A stretch of 11,157 bases of DNA, taken from Dehalococcoidia bacterium (lineage in GTDB: Bacteria > Chloroflexota > Dehalococcoidia > GIF9 > UBA5629). A program made the translations under genes and the position numbers. Shown here one piece after another: positions 1 through 6,118 of the stretch; position 1 is the first letter of the stretch; each line of letters opens with the position of its first letter. Below the pieces are notes generated by a model. The model was not told the origin of the DNA, searched no databases, and saw nothing but the letters and a program-made list of their open reading frames with translations. The DNA is taken from contig JAFGLP010000054.1 in assembly GCA_016927965.1 (NCBI GenBank), positions 1 through 11,157 of the forward strand. Direction: 5' to 3'.

Positions 1-677
1 ATCTTAAAAAACTTCCGTCCTTCCTTTAAGCCTTCCACGTAACTCAAGATGACCTTTGTCTTATCGTCGGTCCCCAGGAATTCCAGGAAGTCTTCAGCAT
101 GCAGGTCAGCCTCGTTGCCGGTGCTGACAATGCGGCTTACGCCGAAATTCAGCATCATGGCCCTGCGCGCTATGGTTAAACCTATATTGCCGCTTTGCGA
201 TACAACCGCCAGAGGACCGGCTGGAGGATACACGGGCGGCATCTGCGAATACAGTTTATGGTACGGGCTTACCAGGCCGAAGCAATTGGGTCCGATAAAG
301 CGCAGCCCACCCTTTTTTGCTTCCGACACCATCTCCGCCTGCAATGCTTCACCGCTTTTCCCTACTTCGGCAAAACCGGCGGTGATAACCACGGCGGCTT
401 TAATACCCTTTCTGACACAGTCACGGACAGCTTCGACGATAACGGGCGGGGGCACGACAATAACCGCGAAATCCGGCACTTCAGGTATGTCGGCCAGGCT
501 TCTATACACTTTCTTTCCCAGGATCTCTTCCTTTGTCGGGTTGACCGGGTAGATCCTCCCCTCATAACCGCCGTTAATAATATTATTCAGTATACGAAAT
601 CCCCACTTTTGCGGGTCATTGGAAGCTCCGATCAAAGCCACGGAGTCAGGTGCAAAAAATTTACTAAACTCAGTCAT
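1..677 (-). CDS. Acyl-CoA synthetase (NDP-forming), CoA-binding N-terminal part, partial
   Basis: The gene reads leftwards and runs off the left edge; 225 codons are visible from ATG at 677-675. Family role: ADP-forming acetate/acyl-CoA ligases interconvert acyl-CoA plus ADP and phosphate with the acid, CoA and ATP, in the cytoplasm. Seen here: an N-terminal CoA-binding Rossmann domain with VALIGAS (residues 13-19), a following strand and turn AAVVITAGFAE (94-104), GPNCFG (129-134), then the start of a succinyl-CoA-ligase-like domain with SQSGN (160-164) and STGNEAD (185-191). The phosphorylatable histidine expected near residue 255 and any ATP-grasp domain lie outside the window, so it is unknown whether this is a single-chain enzyme or a separate alpha subunit. 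The Shine-Dalgarno site is weak (GAGCGGG). Substrate cannot be told from this part; acetate or another short acyl group is only the default guess. Confidence 0.9.
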   Translation of the reverse strand, partial: MTEFSKFFAPDSVALIGASNDPQKWGFRILNNIINGGYEGRIYPVNPTKEEILGKKVYRSLADIPEVPDFAVIVVPPPVIVEAVRDCVRKGIKAAVVITAGFAEVGKSGEALQAEMVSEAKKGGLRFIGPNCFGLVSPYHKLYSQMPPVYPPAGPLAVVSQSGNIGLTIARRAMMLNFGVSRIVSTGNEADLHAEDFLEFLGTDDKTKVILSYVEGLKEGRKFFK

Positions 678-701
678 AAATACCCGCTCTTAAAGAAATT
701 G

Positions 702-715
702 ATTATATTATTATA
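702..715 (-). promoter_or_regulatory. Candidate -10 region for the acyl-CoA synthetase gene
   Basis: Two perfect TATAAT hexamers lie on the minus strand, at 702-707 and 710-715, within an AT-rich stretch 25 to 38 bases before the start codon at 677. No -35 box with good spacing is obvious, so which copy is used is unclear. This is motif reading only. Confidence 0.4.
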
Positions 716-816
716 ACTATTTTATCTGCTAACAAAACTGTACATATTCTAGCATTTTGCGCATTTCCGCAACAAGGATTTTAATTCACACCTTTGAACT
801 TCAGCATGGGCTAACC

Positions 817-825
817 TGTTATAAT
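817..825 (+). promoter_or_regulatory. Extended -10 promoter for the first Yip1 gene
   Basis: TGTTATAAT is a perfect extended -10 element (TG at 817-818, TATAAT at 820-825). A TTGAAC at 794-799 is 20 bases upstream, too far for an ideal -35, which fits a promoter that relies on the extended -10. The expected start near 832 would give a leader of about 30 bases before the ATG at 863. Confidence 0.55.
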
Positions 826-862
826 TTAAAAAAGGGCAGCGCATATACGGCAGGGGGTATGA

Positions 863-1441
863 ATGGAGCTTTGGAGAAATCTGCTCAACCGGATGACCAG
901 AGCAGCCGGGATGGACACCAGCCTCTATAAAGAGACAGGGACGGAAGAAGAAGCCGTGGCTCACGCCGTGATGATAGCATTGCTGTGCGCGGTCGCTACA
1001 GGGCTGGGAATGGGGCTGACAGCGCCGCTGGGAGGGGCCGGGCTGCTATGGCTGCTATGGGGGCTGGTCAGCGGATTTTTCGCTTCTCTGGTGGGGTGGT
1101 CTGCATGGGTATTGATCACTCACTTCGCTACAACGACATTCCTGCGGGGAACTGAGGAGGCCGGCATGACAAAACTCACCATCGCGCTGGGCTTCGCCAA
1201 CTCGCCGGGCATATTGAGGCTGCTCATCTTCATACCCATGATTGGCTGGTTCGTTATTGCATTGACAGGCATCTGGACGCTGGCCACAGGGGCCATTGCT
1301 GTTAAAAAGTCACTCGGCTATACGGCAGGCAAGGCCCTGGCCGCCTGCATATTGGGCTGGCTGTTCTACATGGCAATTCTGCTGCTGGTCTACTTCTGGA
1401 TACCTTCCCAGTATAAAATGCCGCCGGGGATGTTCTCCTGA
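863..1441 (+). CDS. Yip1-domain integral membrane protein (first of a tandem pair)
   Basis: A 192-residue membrane protein. After a short soluble N-terminus (about 1-32, with a YKETGTEEE segment) it has hydrophobic segments at roughly 33-52, 60-90, 115-148 and 157-180, compatible with five membrane passes. The block ALGFANSPGILRL (108-120), followed by FIPMIG (123-128) and AIAVKKSLGYTAGKAL (144-159), is typical of bacterial Yip1-family (YIPF-like) proteins. Eukaryotic relatives work in membrane traffic; bacterial members have no settled function. The start ATG follows AGGGGG at 852-857 with five spacer bases. It is clearly paralogous to the next gene, sharing the pattern RAAxxDxxLYxE near the N-terminus, LGFAxSPG in the middle and AIAV...TGKA near the end. 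Family assignment is good; no role is proposed. Confidence 0.85.
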   Translation: MELWRNLLNRMTRAAGMDTSLYKETGTEEEAVAHAVMIALLCAVATGLGMGLTAPLGGAGLLWLLWGLVSGFFASLVGWSAWVLITHFATTTFLRGTEEAGMTKLTIALGFANSPGILRLLIFIPMIGWFVIALTGIWTLATGAIAVKKSLGYTAGKALAACILGWLFYMAILLLVYFWIPSQYKMPPGMFS

Positions 1442-1476
1442 CCGTCAGACGGGGCAAAAATACTGGCATACCTATC

Positions 1477-1505
1477 CTGAAAATGATGACGACCCCTGCT
1501 ATAAT
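1477..1505 (+). promoter_or_regulatory. Extended -10 promoter for the second Yip1 gene
   Basis: TGCTATAAT (TG at 1497-1498, TATAAT at 1500-1505) is a perfect extended -10 element. CTGAAA at 1477-1482 lies 17 bases upstream and matches four of six -35 positions. The second Yip1 gene can therefore be transcribed independently of the first, from a start near 1512. Confidence 0.5.
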
Positions 1506-1535
1506 ATGCAAACTTGGATTGTAAGGAGGTATTAA

Positions 1536-2111
1536 ATGGCATCAGGGGCATTATTCCCGCGCATACTGCGCGCGGCAAAGCTTGATTCTCAACTATATGA
1601 AGAGGTGGAGGCTGATGGGTCTGCAACCGGGCAGGCGCTGCTGGTCGTTGTACTGGTCAGCATTGCAGGAGGTATCGGCCACGGCATAGCCGCCCTCATG
1701 AAAGGCAGCGGCGAATCAATGATCGCTTTTATTTCGGCCCTGGCCTGGGGTGTGCTGGGCTCCCTGATCCTGTGGTTTATTTTCTCTCTGCTCTGTTTCT
1801 GGCTGGGCACATCCCTTTTCAAGGGCCCGGATACCAAGTCCAGCCTGGGCGAACTGCTGCGTACGCTGGGTTTCGCTTATTCGCCGGGTCTCTTAAATGT
1901 ATTCAGCTTCATTCCTTTTATAGGCGCCTTCATACCGTTCGCCACTTTTATATGGACCATAATTGCGGGCGTGATCGCCGTCCGTCAGGCCTGCGATTTC
2001 TCCACCGGCAAGGCAGTAGGTACCGTAATCGTTGCATCCATAATTCCGATTATCATCATGGTGCTGCTTGCCTTGCTGACAGCCGGAGCACTGGCAGCAT
2101 TGCTTAAATAG
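1536..2111 (+). CDS. Yip1-domain integral membrane protein (second of a tandem pair)
   Basis: A 191-residue paralogue of the gene before it. The soluble N-terminus (about 1-31) is followed by hydrophobic segments at roughly 32-55, 62-92, 113-148 and 158-189. The Yip1 block is present as LGFAYSPGLL (111-120), FIPFIG (125-130) and VIAVRQACDFSTGKAV (146-161). The start is well supported: AAGGAGGT at 1523-1530 sits five bases before the ATG. It is separated from the first copy by 94 bases carrying its own promoter, and it ends 13 bases from the convergent ABM gene. The two proteins may form hetero-oligomers or have diverged in role after duplication; neither is shown by the sequence. Function in bacteria is unknown. 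Confidence 0.85.
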   Translation: MASGALFPRILRAAKLDSQLYEEVEADGSATGQALLVVVLVSIAGGIGHGIAALMKGSGESMIAFISALAWGVLGSLILWFIFSLLCFWLGTSLFKGPDTKSSLGELLRTLGFAYSPGLLNVFSFIPFIGAFIPFATFIWTIIAGVIAVRQACDFSTGKAVGTVIVASIIPIIIMVLLALLTAGALAALLK

Positions 2112-2124
2112 AAAAGGCCGGAAG

Positions 2125-2409
2125 CTAGATATCCAGATACATGTAGATCTCCGGTTTGCCATCGAGAAACATCTTCATGGCACCGAACATCTCTTTAAAA
2201 TGGGGCGCTGAAGAATGGAATTTCAGCGCCTCATCGTTCTCATACTGCTCATAGAAGAGGAAGAGGCTGGGATCATCGGCACGCTTGACGACCTGATACA
2301 TTTTGCAGCCGGGATCTTTTAAAAATTTTGGAGCGAAGTCCTTAATGACCTTTGCCATGTCGCCGGCGCTGCCTTCCTTGGCCTTCATCAACGCAGTAAT
2401 TGTTATCAT
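2125..2409 (-). CDS. ABM-domain protein, putative YgiN-like monooxygenase
   Basis: A 94-residue protein with the layout of the antibiotic biosynthesis monooxygenase (ABM) fold, a dimeric ferredoxin-like alpha+beta barrel. The pattern is a first strand ITITALMKAKEG (2-13), a helix, then DPGCKMYQVVKR (32-43), the strand LFLFYEQYENDEALKFH (49-65) and the conserved HxxxxHF (65-71), ending in a final strand EIYMYLDI. Some relatives oxidise quinols or polyketides without cofactor, and others are dioxygenase-like or haem-degrading; in a likely anaerobe an oxygen-dependent role is doubtful. The Shine-Dalgarno site is strong (AAAGGAGGG, complement of 2413-2421). It lies 75 bases downstream of the MBL hydrolase on the same strand, probably in the same transcript unless the hairpin between them ends it. 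Confidence 0.8.
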   Translation of the reverse strand: MITITALMKAKEGSAGDMAKVIKDFAPKFLKDPGCKMYQVVKRADDPSLFLFYEQYENDEALKFHSSAPHFKEMFGAMKMFLDGKPEIYMYLDI

Positions 2410-2444
2410 GGTCCCTCCTTTAATTAACAGGCCCGCTACTCTTT

Positions 2445-2478
2445 ACTATGCAGTAAGCAGCAGGCTGCTCTTCATAGT
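2445..2478 (-). other. Two-part hairpin between the MBL and ABM genes
   Basis: An outer stem ACTATG (2445-2450) pairs with CATAGT (2473-2478), and an inner stem AGCAGC (2456-2461) pairs with GCTGCT (2464-2469) around a tight loop, so five inner pairs with a four-base loop are more realistic. Unpaired 5 and 3 base stretches separate the two stems. No T-run follows on either strand, so it is not a classical intrinsic terminator. It starts just after the stop of the MBL gene and could be a processing or attenuation structure. Confidence 0.4.
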
Positions 2479-2484
2479 TTCCGG

Positions 2485-3615
2485 TTAAATATAACGCGCA
2501 AAAATATCTCTGTGATTATGCGACCCGGTTGCCCGGGATGAGAAGTCTTGATCCACCCACTCAACATCGCCGCAGACGGCCAGCAACTCCAGGTGGCTGA
2601 CAACCTCGCGCTGCGACAGGAACCTGCCCCACCCTTTGCGCAACCCTGGCTCAAAGAGCTCCAGAGAGATATCGTCCGGGCTTAAGGTCCGGCTATTGAG
2701 TATTCTCAGTATATTTCCGCAGCGCTCCAGGTGAAAGGCGATTATTTCGGCTGCCCTTTCCGCCGGTTTCAGGTAATTGATCCTGCCCTTCTCGAATAAC
2801 CGGTGCGCCGGCAGGAGTAAATCGACATCACCGCACTGCGTTTTTATTTTATGCAGCGAATTTATATAGGCCATCAGGCCATAAGCATCGTTGTCGGCGC
2901 CGTATCCCTCCGGGAGGATACGCCGGTTGACGAAGTACTCCAGCATCAGGGAGGGGTGCGGCGTAATGGTGGCCAGCAGCGTATCGCCGCTGAAGAGCAC
3001 CTCCTCCTCAAAAACCGTGCACAGCGCATCCGGGGAATGCCCGGGGGTCAGCAGGAAACGGTAATCGGGAGTGGGCGCAGAAACAAGGTCCTTAACCATA
3101 TGCCCGATTTTCAAACCGCTTCTTTTTACCTGATAATTCCTGCACCTGTTATTAAATTTATCGGACATCAAACAGCAGCGGCAGGACCCCGGGAAATCGG
3201 GATGGGCGGCATTATCGTCTATACCTCTGTGGTACCTGATCATGCTCTCAAAGGCGTGGTGCGCCCATAACTGCGCCCCGATATCAGCCATCAGTTCAGG
3301 AAGGTTGCCGTCATGGTCTTCATGGCTATGGGTTGCTATCACATGATCAATATCACTTACATCACATCCAGTCCGCTTGATCAGTGACTTTAACAGCTCG
3401 TACCTGTCGAACTGGCCGGCATCGATAAGGACGGTTTTTTCGCCTCGTACTAAATAGCAGAAGGTAGGGCCCAGGTCCCAGTCTTCGCCGGATTCGTAGA
3501 AAAGGGGGACACCCAGGCAAAATATATCCGTCCCTTTGCGGGTGCGGCAGCGCATGACAATACCTTCACCGTTGCTTTTACCTTCCTGGAGTATTTCGAG
3601 TTTTTGCGCAAGCAT
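2485..3615 (-). CDS. Metallo-beta-lactamase-fold hydrolase with Cys-rich insertion
   Basis: An MBL-fold metallohydrolase of 376 residues from the chosen start. Metal-binding motifs are in order: HSHEDH (96-101), TPGHSPD with H193 (190-196), SGDTLL with D211 (209-214) and PAHR with H271 (269-272), the full set for a binuclear site. Between the first two motifs is an insertion with a cysteine cluster, C145, C147, C148 and C158. After the last motif, about 100 residues form a helical C-terminal region with a helix-turn-helix feel (SQREVVSHLELLAVCG) as in other large MBL hydrolases. Start choice: GGAGG (complement of 3624-3628) lies eight bases before the ATG at 3615. The longer ORF from ATG at 3648 would add 11 residues but has no ribosome binding site. 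Substrate is unknown; thioester or lactone hydrolysis is a family-level guess. Confidence 0.85.
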   Translation of the reverse strand: MLAQKLEILQEGKSNGEGIVMRCRTRKGTDIFCLGVPLFYESGEDWDLGPTFCYLVRGEKTVLIDAGQFDRYELLKSLIKRTGCDVSDIDHVIATHSHEDHDGNLPELMADIGAQLWAHHAFESMIRYHRGIDDNAAHPDFPGSCRCCLMSDKFNNRCRNYQVKRSGLKIGHMVKDLVSAPTPDYRFLLTPGHSPDALCTVFEEEVLFSGDTLLATITPHPSLMLEYFVNRRILPEGYGADNDAYGLMAYINSLHKIKTQCGDVDLLLPAHRLFEKGRINYLKPAERAAEIIAFHLERCGNILRILNSRTLSPDDISLELFEPGLRKGWGRFLSQREVVSHLELLAVCGDVEWVDQDFSSRATGSHNHRDIFARYI

Positions 3616-3683
3616 AGGGACATCCTCCGGAACCTGACAATTAGACATTGTAAGGCTTTTATGCGCTAAGTGTCCAAAGTTTT

Positions 3684-3692
3684 TGCTAAAAT
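3684..3692 (+). promoter_or_regulatory. Extended -10 promoter candidate for the 181-residue gene
   Basis: TGCTAAAAT (TG at 3684-3685, TAAAAT at 3687-3692) matches an extended -10 with one mismatch. No clear -35 lies at the right distance. It resembles the extended -10 elements before the two Yip1 genes and would give a leader of about 40 bases. Confidence 0.4.
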
Positions 3693-3724
3693 AAATATAG
3701 TGCTTCTGGAGAAAAGCTATTAAT

Positions 3725-3737
3725 AAAGGAGGTGATC
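3725..3737 (+). promoter_or_regulatory. Near-complete Shine-Dalgarno site
   Basis: AAAGGAGGTGATC is complementary over 13 bases to the usual bacterial 16S rRNA 3' end (GATCACCTCCTTT). Its GGAGG core (3728-3732) is eight bases before ATG at 3741, so it decides the start there and not at the GTG at 3732, which lies inside the site itself. Confidence 0.75.
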
Positions 3738-3740
3738 AAA

Positions 3741-4286
3741 ATGGAAGACCAGATTATCAGTTATATCTCAAAGCTCAATGCTGACAAAGTTCGTCTTACC
3801 GGGTTGATTGCATTCTTTGCTCAAGACATCTCCGGCAACGAAAAGCAGACGTTGATCTACAAAAAAATATTTCCTGCGCTGCTGAATATGGAAAAGGGCA
3901 GGAAGATCAAGCTGTCCTGGGACGTTATGCTCTCCCGCTACAGCTTCCCCCGCTATATATACCCTGAAACCGGGCAGGCAGCCGGGGACGGGATTGAACA
4001 AGCGGCCATACCTCTGTGGCAAAGGCAGATCGAGAACATATTAAAAAGGCACCCTGTCACCACTAATAAAAAAACGGGAGTGGGCAAGCTGCAGGACAAA
4101 TTCGAGAAATTCAGCAAGCGGTATGACAAGAGCTCGCAGGAAATCTCGCCTTCTGATGACTGGATCAAGGTGATTACAGCCGTCATGGAAGCCAACCTGT
4201 CGCAATATGATGTAATGCATGCCTGCATAGAAGCTTTTAAAGCAGGCGCCGTCTGGGAGAAGTACAAGAAGGAGTTCGAGCAATAG
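3741..4286 (+). CDS. Hypothetical soluble protein, 181 residues
   Basis: I do not recognise this protein. It is hydrophilic, with no signal peptide or membrane segment, and probably mostly helical. Charged helical stretches occur at about 112-132 (rich in Lys, Phe and Asp) and 140-181 (SDDWIKVITAVMEANLSQYDVMHACIEAFKAG and on). The middle carries aromatic residues (RYSFPRYIYPETG, 66-78). The start is set by an unusually complete ribosome binding site, suggesting efficient translation. It is followed 57 bases later by thyX on the same strand and has its own promoter candidate, divergent from the MBL gene. The coding look is sound: a strong start signal, an uninterrupted frame and a normal composition. 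No function is proposed. Confidence 0.7.
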   Translation: MEDQIISYISKLNADKVRLTGLIAFFAQDISGNEKQTLIYKKIFPALLNMEKGRKIKLSWDVMLSRYSFPRYIYPETGQAAGDGIEQAAIPLWQRQIENILKRHPVTTNKKTGVGKLQDKFEKFSKRYDKSSQEISPSDDWIKVITAVMEANLSQYDVMHACIEAFKAGAVWEKYKKEFEQ

Positions 4287-4313
4287 GTGCTGATAGAAAA
4301 AACTCTCAGCGCC
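4286..4313 (+). other. Hairpin after the hypothetical gene
   Basis: GGTGCTGA (4286-4293) pairs with TCAGCGCC (4306-4313), eight pairs with one G-T wobble around a 12-base A-rich loop. Its first base is the last base of the preceding stop codon. No T-run follows, so termination is doubtful; it may only lower readthrough into thyX. Confidence 0.3.
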
Positions 4314-4343
4314 TGTGGTGAGATAAACGGACTACTAAGATAA

Positions 4344-4961
4344 ATGGATATCATAGCTCCGAGTTTTGAGATACTCAGCCAGATAGATTATCCGGCCATG
4401 CTGAAGGCAATCGAGACAGCAGGCCGCACTGCTTATAAATCTGAGAACCTGATGACCGAGGATTCCTCTGAAAGGTTCGTCAGGATGCTGCTGGGCAGGG
4501 GCCATGAAAGCGTGCTTGAGCATATCAATATCACGGTACGCTTTATATGCGACAGGGGCATAAGCCATGAGCTGGTGCGGCACAGGCTGGCAGCTTATAC
4601 CCAGGAGAGCACACGCTACGTTAACTATGAAAAGAAAGGCCTTGCCGTAATAGACCCAGTAGTGTTCAACAACGACAGGGAAAAACATGCGGTCTGGGAA
4701 GAGGCCATGCGGCAGGCCGAGCATTACTATAACAGGCTGATAGAGATGGGGGCGAAACCCGAGGAAGCCCGCACGGTGCTGCCTCAATCAACCAAGACCG
4801 AAATTGTCACAACCTGCAATATACGGGAATGGCGCAATATCCTGAAGCTGAGAACGATGCCGGCTGCTCACCCGCAGATGAGGGAGATAATGACCTCACT
4901 GTTAAAAAAGTTCCAATCTGAAATGCCTGCGCTTTTCAACGATATACAAACGGAAGCTTAA
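4344..4961 (+). CDS. thyX: FAD-dependent thymidylate synthase ThyX
   Basis: ThyX makes dTMP from dUMP in the cytoplasm, using methylene-tetrahydrofolate for the carbon and NADPH through FAD for reduction. It replaces ThyA in many anaerobes, archaea and other bacteria. The 205-residue length is normal. The defining signature RHRX7S is present: R79, H80, R81, then seven residues to S89, followed by TRYVNY. Also present are GHESVLEH (53-60), the FAD- and dUMP-contact stretch TTCNIREWRNILKLR (156-170), and the C-terminal helix. The gene is downstream of the hypothetical gene, perhaps in the same transcript. No convincing Shine-Dalgarno site lies just before the ATG (GGTGAG at 4317-4322 is too far), which contrasts with its neighbours. 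Its stop codon shares bases with the stop of the convergent phosphatase gene. Confidence 0.95.
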   Translation: MDIIAPSFEILSQIDYPAMLKAIETAGRTAYKSENLMTEDSSERFVRMLLGRGHESVLEHINITVRFICDRGISHELVRHRLAAYTQESTRYVNYEKKGLAVIDPVVFNNDREKHAVWEEAMRQAEHYYNRLIEMGAKPEEARTVLPQSTKTEIVTTCNIREWRNILKLRTMPAAHPQMREIMTSLLKKFQSEMPALFNDIQTEA

Positions 4962-5509
4962 TCCGGCTTATCCAGCTCCCTGGCCACACCCAGCACCTTC
5001 AGCAGATCCGCTTCCCCTGCATTCCTGTAAAAGACCGCCTCCATGGGACTGCGGTTTAATTCCTCCACCGTTTTAATGGCTTTGCGTTCCGAGAGATTCC
5101 AGTGAAATACCAGCCAGGCAGCCACAGCCTGACCGGTCCTGCCCAGTCCGGCGGAGCAGTGCACCACGGTTTTATTGCCCTGTACAGCAGAAGCATGCAG
5201 GAAATAGCAGATATGATGGACTGCTTCAGCGCTTAACAGGCGCTTGTCCGCTGTCGGCGCCCACAGGACATTATCCGGCCCGAAAACCTCCGCATAGACC
5301 CCCAGCAGACCACCCGTCAGAGTAGGATAATAACCCAGCTCCTCCTCGGACAGCAGGCAGACAATGCGGCTGACTCCCTGCTTTTTCATAAAGGCAACCC
5401 ATTCGTCCACCATCTGCCTCTGGACAAATTTACCCGGGAAGCCGGGGCGCTGAGCGCCGTAAATATACTCTTCTTCTTTGGAAGGGGCCCCAAATCCGAA
5501 TTCCGCCAT
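4958..5509 (-). CDS. Dual-specificity-type protein tyrosine phosphatase
   Basis: A 183-residue Cys-dependent phosphatase. The P-loop HCSAGLGRTG spans residues 117-126, with the nucleophile C118 and phosphate-binding R124 in the CxxGxxRTG signature. D88 (in APTADKR) is a reasonable but unproven general acid. The short length and single domain fit the dual-specificity or CDKN3-like group of bacterial and archaeal phosphatases; the substrate could be phosphotyrosine proteins or a small molecule. The start is ATG at 5509, with AGGGGA nine bases upstream; a TTG at 5515 would add two residues but is too close to that site. It sits 13 bases after the DUF5684 gene, the Shine-Dalgarno adjoining that gene's stop, so the two are probably co-transcribed. 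No partner kinase is visible here. Confidence 0.87.
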   Translation of the reverse strand: MAEFGFGAPSKEEEYIYGAQRPGFPGKFVQRQMVDEWVAFMKKQGVSRIVCLLSEEELGYYPTLTGGLLGVYAEVFGPDNVLWAPTADKRLLSAEAVHHICYFLHASAVQGNKTVVHCSAGLGRTGQAVAAWLVFHWNLSERKAIKTVEELNRSPMEAVFYRNAGEADLLKVLGVARELDKPD

Positions 5510-5522
5510 TACCAACAGTCCC

Positions 5523-5927
5523 CTAATCTGAAAATGCCAGCATACCTATTATGACAATATTTACAAGCGGAATCATTAAAAGCAATCCCCACCATCCCGG
5601 CTTTGCCCTGGCTTCAGCGATTTTCCACCAGAGTATGATAATGAATATTATATTCACATATGGAATAAGGCAAAGCAACACCCACCACCATGCTTTGCCT
5701 GCTATCACGCACATTAAATATATATTGGCAACAGGTATCCACGCCAGCCAGCCATTAGGTGTATTCGTTTTTTCAGCGATCTTCTGGAGGCATATCGCCA
5801 GATAAACATAGATAGCAATGCTGAATATAACGTAAAGCCCAGCAACCATCCCGGTTGGCGGTTCCTGTGAGGCCGAAACTAACAGGCTGTTATTCAGGGC
5901 AGCCATATAATTCAATATTCCGTACAT
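5523..5927 (-). CDS. DUF5684 family small membrane protein
   Basis: A 134-residue protein with three or four membrane segments, at about 27-49, 64-80, 82-101 and 111-131. The central block IAEKTNTPNGWLAWIPVANI (50-69) and the repeated pattern IPYVNI / IPLVNI (88-93 and 119-124), with many tryptophans, are typical of the DUF5684 family; function is unknown. The start is uncertain. ATG at 5927 has GAGG five bases upstream, and ATG at 5906 (residue 8) is an alternative. The strongest Shine-Dalgarno (5956-5966) instead serves an out-of-frame ATG at 5953, described separately. It is the first gene of a pair with the phosphatase on the minus strand and is divergent from the pyruvate carboxylase operon. 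A membrane protein paired with a phosphatase could suggest signalling, but this is only a guess. Confidence 0.8.
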   Translation of the reverse strand: MYGILNYMAALNNSLLVSASQEPPTGMVAGLYVIFSIAIYVYLAICLQKIAEKTNTPNGWLAWIPVANIYLMCVIAGKAWWWVLLCLIPYVNIIFIIILWWKIAEARAKPGWWGLLLMIPLVNIVIIGMLAFSD

Positions 5928-5953
5928 CCCGGCCTCATTTCAATTACAAACAT
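5912..5953 (-). CDS. Possible 13-codon leader ORF before the DUF5684 gene
   Basis: ATG at 5953 is preceded by AAGGAGGAGGA (complement of 5956-5966), by far the best ribosome binding site in this region. Its frame encodes MFVIEMRPGCTEY and stops at 5912-5914, past the DUF5684 ATG at 5927 and five bases before the in-frame ATG at 5906. It could be a leader peptide coupling translation of the downstream gene. It could equally be a chance ORF. Confidence 0.35.
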   Translation of the reverse strand: MFVIEMRPGCTEY

Positions 5954-5971
5954 TATCCTCCTCCTTGCAAA

Positions 5972-6001
5972 ATTATATACCACGCTATATTGTACACACA
6001 A
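5972..6001 (-). promoter_or_regulatory. Promoter candidate for the DUF5684-phosphatase pair
   Basis: A perfect TATAAT lies on the minus strand at 5972-5977. TTGTGT 18 bases upstream is a three-of-six -35 match. Transcription would start near 5965, right at the Shine-Dalgarno site of the leader ORF, so the leader ATG would be the first in the mRNA. An inverted repeat ATTGT-N4-ACAAT (5989-6002) overlaps the -35 area and might be an operator; evidence for that is slight. Confidence 0.45.
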
Positions 6002-6027
6002 TCTTGACCACCAGGCATTTCGGCGAA

Positions 6028-6056
6028 TTGACGAAACTCCTGTTAACCCATATCAT
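6028..6056 (+). promoter_or_regulatory. Sigma-70-type promoter of the pyruvate carboxylase operon
   Basis: TTGACG (6028-6033), an exact 17-base spacer and TATCAT (6051-6056) match five of six positions in each box. Expected start is near 6063, giving a leader of about 55 bases. This is the best conventional promoter in the window. No riboswitch-like structure was apparent in the leader. Confidence 0.65.
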
Positions 6057-6118
6057 TATCAGGTTGGCACTATCCCCCCAAATAAGATGGAAACAAACGA
6101 GTATCTGAGAGGCTCAGC

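Noticed and set aside
195..716. Plus-strand ORFs of 167 and 173 residues opposite the acyl-CoA synthetase
   Set aside because: The minus strand carries a clear CoA-binding domain with conserved motifs; the plus-strand translations have no recognisable features.
3616..3648. Longer N-terminus for the MBL hydrolase from ATG at 3648
   Set aside because: No ribosome binding site precedes it, while GGAGG is well placed for the ATG at 3615.
5989..6002. ATTGT-N4-ACAAT as a defined operator
   Set aside because: A five-base arm repeat is expected by chance in AT-rich spacers; kept only as a remark under the promoter.
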